Source: an uncultured bacterium (GTDB lineage: Bacteria; Cyanobacteriota; Vampirovibrionia; Gastranaerophilales; Gastranaerophilaceae). From it: a stretch of DNA of 5,007 bases. Within the stretch, counting starts at the first letter, position 1. Every line of letters begins with the position of its first letter. The notes beneath the pieces were generated by a model that ran no database searches, was not told the origin of the DNA, and saw nothing but the letters and a program-made list of their open reading frames with translations. The translations under genes were made by a program, and so were the position numbers. Positions 1 through 4,744 of the stretch are shown one piece after another. Where the stretch lies: the NCBI GenBank assembly GCA_902765655.1, contig CACXAK010000099.1, positions 1 through 5,007 on the forward strand, written 5' to 3'.

Positions 1-885
1 TTGAAGAGCATGAACCTGAAACGTTCTGTACTTGGAGTTCTTATTGCCACTCTTGTCGGTTGCAGCGTTCAGCCGATTAATATGTGGCTTACAAAACGTA
101 AAACAGGCGGAGACGGATTCGTTGGTGGCGGCAAAAAAGATGATTCCGTTAAATTTAAAATAGAAAAAGCGTTAACTGCCGCAGTATTCGGAGCCGGCGT
201 TATTGCGACAATCGGAAACCCGCGGAACTTATTAAAGAATCTCCAGTTTAAAGGTTTCACTCCTACAATTAATCAGTTGAAGTTTATTTACGGTACAACA
301 ATTATGTCAAGATTCCTGGCTGCCCGTAATGAAAATGAATTAAAAGAATCATCAACTAAAGATATTCTTGGCTTTGTAAACTGGCTCATCTTGGGTAATT
401 TCGTCCAAAAACTTGTTGCTCAAAGCTTTGACAAATCACTAATTAAACAGGAACAAAAAGGCGGAATACTGAACTGGATCAGAACATCATCACTCAAAAC
501 AAGAGATGAAGTCCTGCACCAAGCTTTGGGAGAAAAAGCATTTAAAGATGGCAAAGCTTTGAAATTCGGAGAAATGATAAAAGCCATCGGTGACAACAAA
601 GCAGCTAAAAAGCAGCTAGGAATACTTACTTTAGCTCAACTTGCAGGTTACATCTATTCAGGTGTAGTCTTAGGTGTAGGAATACCAAAATTAAATATAT
701 ATCTGACTAAACGCAGAATGGCAAAACAAGAAGCCCGAGCAGCAAAAGAACAACAGCCGGCTGCAGTTAATGATGACAAAATGCTTTCTCCTGAAAACAG
801 AGAATTTTTAAATCAGAAAAATTTTACCGGTAAAGATTCTTTCTCTTTGGTAAAAGATCATAATATGAATAAACAAGTTGCATAG
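1..885 (+). CDS. Unrecognised multi-segment membrane protein, 5' end uncertain (runs to window edge)
   Basis: The reading frame is open from the first base and stops with TAG at 883-885, giving up to 294 residues counted from base 1. I do not recognise the family. Hydrophobic segments lie near residues 9-24, 57-72, 122-140 and 207-230, so an integral or closely membrane-associated protein is likely. The segments at both ends are each followed by the same signature, N-x-aromatic-LTKR plus a basic residue (27-34 and 232-239). A Gly-rich basic stretch (35-47) and a lysine-rich region (145-204) lie between them, and the tail from 240 is polar and probably disordered. If translation began at the ATG at base 10, the protein would start like a lipoprotein, with a basic n-region, a hydrophobic core and the lipobox LVGC at 18-21. 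No good ribosome binding site is visible before it, and the repeated signature suggests the segment may be internal to a longer protein. The true start is probably upstream of this window. Confidence 0.72.
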   Translation: MKSMNLKRSVLGVLIATLVGCSVQPINMWLTKRKTGGDGFVGGGKKDDSVKFKIEKALTAAVFGAGVIATIGNPRNLLKNLQFKGFTPTINQLKFIYGTTIMSRFLAARNENELKESSTKDILGFVNWLILGNFVQKLVAQSFDKSLIKQEQKGGILNWIRTSSLKTRDEVLHQALGEKAFKDGKALKFGEMIKAIGDNKAAKKQLGILTLAQLAGYIYSGVVLGVGIPKLNIYLTKRRMAKQEARAAKEQQPAAVNDDKMLSPENREFLNQKNFTGKDSFSLVKDHNMNKQVA

Positions 886-892
886 GACACAG

Positions 893-921
893 CTCTCACT
901 ACGTTCGTAGTTCTGCAAAAT
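893..921. repeat. 29-nt imperfect intergenic repeat, copy 1
   Basis: This stretch, starting CTCTC and ending TCTGCAAAAT, matches bases 999-1027 at 24 of 29 positions without gaps. Its middle is a small inverted repeat (ACTACG/CGTAGT, 898-911). It begins eight bases after the stop codon of the upstream gene, in non-coding DNA. The form suggests a dispersed palindromic intergenic repeat, but only two copies can be seen here. Confidence 0.6.
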
Positions 922-954
922 CCGCTACGCATTTTGCATTAAACGCCACCGCTC

Positions 955-994
955 AAAACAAAATCGAAAATATTCATTTTACGATTATTGTTTT
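955..994. other. AT-rich hairpin between the two 29-nt repeats
   Basis: Bases 955-971 can pair with 976-994 as a 17-bp stem: AAAACAA with TTGTTTT, AATCG with CGATT, and AAAAT with ATTTT. Two single-A bulges (981 and 987) interrupt it, and the loop is ATTC. On the plus strand it ends in a short T stretch (991-995), so it could act as a weak terminator for the gene ending at 885. The low GC content of the stem makes efficient termination doubtful. The alternative is a structural element in DNA or in the 3' untranslated RNA. Confidence 0.45.
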
Positions 995-998
995 TCGT

Positions 999-1027
999 CT
1001 CTCGCTTCGCTCGTGGCTCTGCAAAAT
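999..1027. repeat. 29-nt imperfect intergenic repeat, copy 2
   Basis: This is the second copy of the repeat at 893-921, in the same orientation and 106 bases further on. Its core includes GCTTCGC (1004-1010), which reads GCGAAGC on the minus strand, a heptamer known to form an unusually stable DNA mini-hairpin. It lies immediately beyond the T-run of the leftward terminator at 1031-1061. Confidence 0.6.
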
Positions 1028-1030
1028 GCT

Positions 1031-1061
1031 AAAAAAAAACCTGATTTCAGATGAAATCAGG
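1031..1061 (-). terminator. Rho-independent terminator of the small minus-strand gene
   Basis: Read on the minus strand, CCTGATTTCA and TGAAATCAGG form a perfect inverted repeat (1040-1049 and 1052-1061), folding as an 8-9 bp stem with a tight loop. It is followed by nine T residues (1039 down to 1031). It starts 53 bases after the stop of the 57-codon gene. On the plus strand no T-run follows the hairpin, so it is directional. Confidence 0.85.
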
Positions 1062-1114
1062 GATAAAATTGTAGGGGAAAAATTAAATTGGAATTAATAT
1101 AAAAAATATACTTG

Positions 1115-1288
1115 TTATGCGATATGCAGCAACGATTTGTTATATGCTGCGATAAAATTCATTTGCTCAAACAATAAATCGGAACGGTCAACAAATGGCT
1201 GCGGCTGAACGGCAACTGTTGTTGTTACCTGATCTTTGTATATGTCTTGTAATTTTGAATCAATCTTTTTTAAATTTTTTAAAGCCAT
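1115..1288 (-). CDS. Small unrecognised protein, 57 residues
   Basis: On the minus strand an ATG at 1288-1286 opens a 57-codon frame ending in TAA at 1117-1115. It starts MALKNLKKIDSKLQDIY and ends NKSLLHIA. I do not recognise the family. The first 20 residues look like a basic amphipathic helix. Residues 21-33 are a Thr/Val/Gln/Pro-rich linker, and 34-57 look like a second helix with no charged residue after E41 other than K51. No signal peptide or membrane segment is evident. Although short, it has a complete gene frame around it: an AGAGGT ribosome binding site eight bases before the ATG, a candidate promoter further upstream, and a strong terminator 53 bases after the stop. It is convergent with the gene ending at 885 and divergent from the 666-residue gene, so it is a monocistronic unit. 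The competing plus-strand frame over the same bases has none of these signals. Confidence 0.75.
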   Translation of the reverse strand: MALKNLKKIDSKLQDIYKDQVTTTVAVQPQPFVDRSDLLFEQMNFIAAYNKSLLHIA

Positions 1289-1296
1289 AATTTTTG

Positions 1297-1302
1297 ACCT
1301 CT
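1297..1302 (-). promoter_or_regulatory. Ribosome binding site of the 57-residue gene
   Basis: The minus strand reads AGAGGT, eight bases before the ATG at 1288. It decides the start codon and is one of the main reasons to accept so short a gene. Confidence 0.7.
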
Positions 1303-1320
1303 TCTTATTATCTCTCTCTT

Positions 1321-1340
1321 GTATATATAAAGTATATACT
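1321..1340. promoter_or_regulatory. Palindromes overlapping the minus-strand promoter, possible operator
   Basis: GTATATA (1321-1327) and TATATAC (1333-1339) are inverted around five bases, and AGTATATACT (1331-1340) is itself a perfect palindrome. Their place over the likely -10 region would suit a repressor site. AT-rich DNA produces such palindromes by chance, so this stays tentative. Confidence 0.3.
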
Positions 1341-1349
1341 CAGACTCAA
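1322..1349 (-). promoter_or_regulatory. Candidate sigma70 promoter of the 57-residue gene
   Basis: On the minus strand, TTGAGT (1349-1344) and TATATA (1327-1322) are separated by 16 bases, each matching four of six consensus positions. This would put the transcript start near 1315 and give a leader of about 27 bases. TATACT at 1336-1331 is a better -10 on its own but has no fitting -35. Confidence 0.4.
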
Positions 1350-1411
1350 ATTTCACATTATTTTATTTTTGTTACAATTCTTAATAATAGGACTAAAATA
1401 AGAATATTTTG

Positions 1412-1445
1412 GCAAATTTGCACAGCAAATTGTTTTTATTAATAT
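1412..1445 (+). promoter_or_regulatory. Candidate promoter and palindrome upstream of the 666-residue gene
   Basis: TTTGCA (1417-1422) and TAATAT (1440-1445) are 17 bases apart and each match four of six consensus positions. This would start transcription about 20 bases before the ATG at 1474. The -35 lies in the perfect palindrome GCAAATTTGC (1412-1421), and the partial half-site GCAAATT recurs at 1425-1431, so a regulator could bind here. No stronger promoter is visible between 1341 and 1473. Confidence 0.35.
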
Positions 1446-1473
1446 ATACATGTAAGGGAAAAAAGGAAGTAGA

Positions 1474-3474
1474 ATGTCTGATCAAGGATTGAATTTATAC
1501 AATAATTCTCTAAATAAACGCCCGAATTTTACGGCACAACCTCCCACAATGCAAGGAGGCAATGAAACGATACAGCAGGCAACACAAGCTTCAGGTGCAG
1601 GTTATGTTAATAATCGTTTGAATGCTTCAAAAGATGCAGATCCCATGACAACATTAGGTTTAACTACCGCAATCGGTTATGGTATCGGGCAAGGAATGGA
1701 TTATTTTGGGCCTAAATGCGAAGGAAAATACGAGCAAACTATCCTTGGCAAACTTGGTGCATTTGGAGATAAACTTGCAAAAACCAAAGTTGGGGCATTC
1801 ATTGAACGTCAATTAGACAAAGCAAGTGTAAAATGGGAACAATTATCGCATAAGAGTCGTATTGTATACACATTGAGAAATCATTCAACACGTCCTGAAT
1901 GGCAATTTGCAAAAATGCCATTCTACGGATTGCACGGTTTTCTGTCAATGGATACACATACTATATTAGAAAATTATACAAAACCAATATCAAATATTGA
2001 AAACAAATTACTGGGCTTTATCCCACGACCGAATAAAAATGATTTTAGCAAACTTGAACAATATGGGATGACCGAAGAATCAATTAAGAATTTCAAAAAT
2101 ACTCTTAGCGGCAAGCCATTCCTTGAACAGGCAAAGGCATTACAAATAAAAGAGCTTGAACTTTTAGGAGCTGCTAATATTGATACAACAAAAACTCTGG
2201 AAGAACTTCAAAACGCAGCAAAAGAACTCAAAATAACAAAAAAACTCGGATTTAATTCTGTTGCAGAGTTTGAAAAAGTAATGAAGAATGTTGTAGAACA
2301 TCCTAAAGAAATTATGGCCGCTTTTGAAAGAGCAACCGCAAACGGTCAGGATTTGCATATTTCAATTAACCGCGGAACAGGTTCCGGTTTCATGGGAAAA
2401 CTAAAATCTCATTTTATGGGACGAAAAGTAAGTATCAGTGAATACCTTAACAAATACAAAGCAACTTTAGGCAAAGGCAACTCAACCCGCCTTGGCAGAG
2501 CATTACCAAAGGCATTAGGATGGCTTGTTGAAGGTTGTACAAACAGATTCGCAGGCGGCAAACTTGCTCCGTTTATGCAGGCATTCATCTTTGCAGATAT
2601 GGCATATCACACAGCCAAAGCCCCTAAAGGTGAACATGGCAAAACACTTGCCGAAAGATTTGTAAACGACTTTTCATACTTTGTTGCAATGACTTTGGGC
2701 CTGATGGGTATTCACAAAATCGGCGGCGGGAAGTATATCGGAACAGATGCAGCAGGCAGAGAAGCATACCGTGCAGCATTAGAAATACATAAAGCAAGAA
2801 ATAAGGCAGGGGAATTTTTAACGAAACAAGCATTCAAAGACAGCTTGAAAAGCGTAAATGCACACCTCAACGTTGACGGATTAAAATGGTACCAAAAAAT
2901 TTGGCAAAAAGCAGGAAGATTTATAAATATAGGTAACGAGCACGGCGGAGTTTGGAATAATCCGAACGCAAAAGTTATGAATTTTGTGAGAAAAATTGCA
3001 AGTAAAAACCTGATAGGCGTACCTTTGAGAATCTGGCTTGCGATGGCTGTTGTAACACCGATTTTCGTAAAAGCAACAACAAAAATTGCACATTTAATCT
3101 TTGGACGCCCGACTCATTCGGTTCTTGATGAAGATGAAGAAGAAAATAACGAAGTTCAAAATCAAGACCAAATAAATCAACCGCAAAATCAATCACAAAC
3201 TGCAGACAAAGATCCAAATCATTTACCGGATTCAAATTTAATTAAACAAACATTAAACGGACAATATAACAACCAACCTCAACAGCCGAACACAGTTGAA
3301 ACAACAAAAACTGCTGACGGCAAATTACAGGAACCGGTAAGAACATATATTCCATCTCCTGTCAGTATGGTTAATCAGGGACTTGATCCATCAAAAGCTG
3401 ATATAGCACTTGCCCGTGCAGATGCAGCAGAACAACAAATTGCAGATATTATGGCATCTGTCAGAAAATCGTAA
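1474..3474 (+). CDS. Large unrecognised, probably membrane-associated protein with Q/N-rich tail, 666 residues
   Basis: The ATG at 1474 follows AAGGAAG with six bases between the GGA core and the start, so the start is well supported. I do not recognise the family. Residues 1-55 are polar, rich in N, Q and T, with no signal peptide. A Gly-rich weakly hydrophobic segment lies at 58-78. Residues 80-345 are mostly charged and helical, with Lys/Glu/Leu-rich stretches around 190-290. Hydrophobic segments at about 364-380 and 396-414, and a stronger one at 513-535, could anchor it to a membrane. After an acidic cluster (551-558) comes a disordered Q/N/P-rich linker (560-620). The protein ends in an alanine-rich helix (637-663) after an IPSPV-containing segment, a form that suits a docking peptide. 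The gene has its own upstream region and ends in a terminator 18 bases after the stop, so it is probably monocistronic. The order of its features loosely resembles that of the protein ending at 885. Confidence 0.9.
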   Translation: MSDQGLNLYNNSLNKRPNFTAQPPTMQGGNETIQQATQASGAGYVNNRLNASKDADPMTTLGLTTAIGYGIGQGMDYFGPKCEGKYEQTILGKLGAFGDKLAKTKVGAFIERQLDKASVKWEQLSHKSRIVYTLRNHSTRPEWQFAKMPFYGLHGFLSMDTHTILENYTKPISNIENKLLGFIPRPNKNDFSKLEQYGMTEESIKNFKNTLSGKPFLEQAKALQIKELELLGAANIDTTKTLEELQNAAKELKITKKLGFNSVAEFEKVMKNVVEHPKEIMAAFERATANGQDLHISINRGTGSGFMGKLKSHFMGRKVSISEYLNKYKATLGKGNSTRLGRALPKALGWLVEGCTNRFAGGKLAPFMQAFIFADMAYHTAKAPKGEHGKTLAERFVNDFSYFVAMTLGLMGIHKIGGGKYIGTDAAGREAYRAALEIHKARNKAGEFLTKQAFKDSLKSVNAHLNVDGLKWYQKIWQKAGRFINIGNEHGGVWNNPNAKVMNFVRKIASKNLIGVPLRIWLAMAVVTPIFVKATTKIAHLIFGRPTHSVLDEDEEENNEVQNQDQINQPQNQSQTADKDPNHLPDSNLIKQTLNGQYNNQPQQPNTVETTKTADGKLQEPVRTYIPSPVSMVNQGLDPSKADIALARADAAEQQIADIMASVRKS

Positions 3475-3479
3475 ACAGT

Positions 3480-3508
3480 TTTACAGACAATTAAAACTCC
3501 GATATAAT
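3480..3508 (+). promoter_or_regulatory. Near-consensus sigma70 promoter of anmK, inside the preceding terminator
   Basis: TTTACA (3480-3485) and a perfect TATAAT (3503-3508) are exactly 17 bases apart. Transcription would start near 3515, leaving a leader of about 16 bases that still contains the GGAG ribosome binding site at 3520-3523. The -10 box overlaps the 5' arm and loop of the terminator hairpin. RNA started here therefore lacks the 5' arm and cannot form the hairpin. Confidence 0.75.
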
Positions 3509-3530
3509 AAAAATATATCGGAGTTTTTTT
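3493..3530 (+). terminator. Strong rho-independent terminator of the 666-residue gene
   Basis: The 14-base arms 3493-3506 and 3514-3527 are perfectly complementary, with ACTCCGAT against ATCGGAGT at the core. They enclose a 7-base A-rich loop and are followed by a run of seven T residues (3524-3530). The hairpin starts 18 bases after the TAA of the upstream gene. Its T-run ends directly against the anmK start codon. Confidence 0.9.
3520..3523 (+). promoter_or_regulatory. Ribosome binding site of anmK, buried in the terminator 3' arm
   Basis: GGAG lies seven bases before the ATG at 3531, with only T residues between. It is the only Shine-Dalgarno match available to this start. In read-through RNA from the upstream gene it would be base-paired with CTCC at 3497-3500 and so hidden. 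In RNA started from the local promoter it would be free. Confidence 0.7.
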
Positions 3531-4658
3531 ATGAGCGAACTGGAGATTAAAAGAGTAATTGGTTTGATGTCAGGAACATCCTGCGACAGCATAGATGCAG
3601 GACTGTGCGAAGTTTATCCTGATATGAGCGTAAAACTCATTAAAGGGATAAATTATAAATATCCGCCGCATATAAGAGAAAAAATTTTTCAAATTTTCAG
3701 AAATGAAGCATTCGTTTCAGATATTTGCAAAATAAATTTTGCAATAGGTGAATGTTTCGCAAATGCGGCAAACACCCTGATAGAAGAATTTGGGAAGCCG
3801 GATTTTATATCAAGTCACGGGCAAACAATTTTTCACTACCCGTTTGATGAAAAAATAGACAATATATCTTTGAAAAGTACACTGCAAATTGGAGAAAGCT
3901 CAGTTATCGCACAAAAAACCGGCTGCACCGTTATATCAAATTTCAGAGAAGCTGATATAGCTCAAGGTGGACAGGGAGCACCTTTAGTTTGTTTTGCCGA
4001 TGAAAAATGGTTCAAAGGCAAAAAGAAAAATTTTGCAATCCAAAATATTGGCGGAATATCTAATGTCACAGTTGTATCGCAGGATTATGACACATTTGGC
4101 TTTGACACCGGCTTAGGCAATATTATGATTGATTATTGCGTTAATAAATTTTTCTCACTCCCTTATGATAAAGATGGTGAAATTGCATCAGAAGGGGTTA
4201 TATCAGACAGCTGGCTTGAATGTTTATTGAAGGATGAATATTATTTTATAGAGCCCCCAAAATCAACGGGGAGAGAGTATTTCAGCCCTGAATACATTGA
4301 AAATGCTCTTAAATATGCTCCAAAAAATCCAAAAGATATTATAACAACAGTCACGGCACTAACTGCAAAAACAATTGCTGAGGCCTATGAAAGATTTATA
4401 TACCCGAATGTCGGAATTCACGAAGCCGTCATTTGCGGCGGGGGAGCATATAACAAAACGCTGATGAAATTTTTACGCTCATATTTACCTTCATATATTG
4501 AACTAAAAACTTGTGAAGATTACGGAATTTCAAATAATTTTAAAGAAGTTATGGCTTTTGCACTTTTGGGGTACTGCACATATTACGGAATCTCTAATAA
4601 TCTGCCTTGCTGCACCGGCGCTAAAAAACGCGTTGTTATGGGTAAAATAACAAACTAG
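3531..4658 (+). CDS. anmK: Anhydro-N-acetylmuramic acid kinase
   Basis: AnmK hydrolyses the 1,6-anhydro ring of anhydroMurNAc and phosphorylates it with ATP to give MurNAc-6-phosphate in the cytoplasm, a step in recycling peptidoglycan released by lytic transglycosylases. The 375-residue protein is full length for the family (about 370). Family motifs appear in order: GLMSGTSCDSID (11-22), SSHGQT (94-99), FREADIAQGGQGAPL (138-152), NIGGISNV (172-179), GFDTGLGN (190-197), PPKSTGRE (242-249), ICGGGAYN (301-308), KEVMAFA (338-344) and a terminal CTGAKKRV. D142, in the position I recall as the catalytic base of the Pseudomonas enzyme, is kept. Three positions differ from the usual motifs: S20 for Gly, L195 for Pro, and N137 for the Asp before FR. 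The next possible start, Met13, would cut the first motif. No murQ or other recycling gene is adjacent. Expression probably comes from the promoter at 3480-3508. Confidence 0.95.
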   Translation: MSELEIKRVIGLMSGTSCDSIDAGLCEVYPDMSVKLIKGINYKYPPHIREKIFQIFRNEAFVSDICKINFAIGECFANAANTLIEEFGKPDFISSHGQTIFHYPFDEKIDNISLKSTLQIGESSVIAQKTGCTVISNFREADIAQGGQGAPLVCFADEKWFKGKKKNFAIQNIGGISNVTVVSQDYDTFGFDTGLGNIMIDYCVNKFFSLPYDKDGEIASEGVISDSWLECLLKDEYYFIEPPKSTGREYFSPEYIENALKYAPKNPKDIITTVTALTAKTIAEAYERFIYPNVGIHEAVICGGGAYNKTLMKFLRSYLPSYIELKTCEDYGISNNFKEVMAFALLGYCTYYGISNNLPCCTGAKKRVVMGKITN

Positions 4659-4663
4659 ATAAC

Positions 4664-4681
4664 TGTAAAAAAGATTTTACA
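4664..4681. promoter_or_regulatory. 18-bp perfect palindrome, possible operator
   Basis: TGTAAAA and TTTTACA are inverted around AAGA, starting five bases after the anmK stop codon. No T-run follows, so it is not a convincing terminator. It lies about 25 bases before the extended -10 of the next gene, upstream of its expected -35 zone, where an activator or repressor could bind. No known regulator can be named from the sequence alone. Confidence 0.35.
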
Positions 4682-4705
4682 TACTAACAAAAAAAATAAT
4701 TTTCG

Positions 4706-4714
4706 TGCTATTAT
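4706..4714 (+). promoter_or_regulatory. Extended -10 promoter element of the DUF2229 gene
   Basis: TGCTATTAT matches the extended -10 form TGnTATAAT at all but one position. It would start transcription near 4721, giving a leader of about 24 bases. No -35 box sits at the correct distance; TTTACA at 4676-4681 is too far away (27 bases). The downstream gene may also be read through from anmK, since no terminator separates them. Confidence 0.5.
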
Positions 4715-4731
4715 AAATATAGTAGAAAATT

Positions 4732-4735
4732 AGGA
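4732..4735 (+). promoter_or_regulatory. Ribosome binding site of the DUF2229 gene
   Basis: AGGA lies nine bases before the ATG at 4745. An in-frame ATG at 4736 directly abuts this site and so could not be served by it, which favours 4745 as the start. Confidence 0.6.
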
Positions 4736-4744
4736 ATGTGTGTC

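Larger units (their letters stand above)
929..1029. repeat. Nested inverted repeat enclosing the hairpin
   Basis: GCATTTTGCA (929-938) is the exact reverse complement of TGCAAAATGC (1020-1029). Just inside it, GCCAC (945-949) pairs with GTGGC (1013-1017). These arms enclose the AT-rich hairpin at 955-994, so a single folded or cruciform structure of about 100 nt is possible. The left arm can instead pair locally with TGCAAAAT at 914-921, giving two competing folds. Confidence 0.4.

Noticed and set aside
893..1027. A two-repeat CRISPR remnant
   Set aside because: The two copies differ at five of 29 positions, the 77-base interval is far longer than a normal spacer and contains its own hairpin, and no cas gene is present.
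1236..1442. A 68-codon plus-strand frame between the two large genes
   Set aside because: It lies across the start of the 57-codon minus-strand gene and the divergent promoter region, has no ribosome binding site, and its low-complexity Phe/Ile-rich translation is what AT-rich non-coding DNA yields.
2164..3235. Four minus-strand frames of 64-86 codons within the 666-residue gene, and one at 69-260 within the first gene
   Set aside because: They are antisense shadows of well-supported genes, rich in Cys, Phe and Leu, with no start signals of their own.
3471..3484. GTAAA-4-TTTAC inverted repeat before anmK as the same operator as the palindrome at 4664
   Set aside because: The spacing between half-sites differs (four against six bases) and its left half overlaps the stop codon of the preceding gene, so a shared regulator is not supported.
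4664..4700. A terminator after anmK
   Set aside because: The inverted repeat there is made almost only of A-T pairs and is not followed by a T-run on the plus strand; A residues follow instead.
4736..4744. ATG at 4736 as the start of the DUF2229 gene
   Set aside because: It is in frame but overlaps the AGGA site, leaving no spacing; the ATG at 4745 has nine bases and gives the usual family N-terminus.
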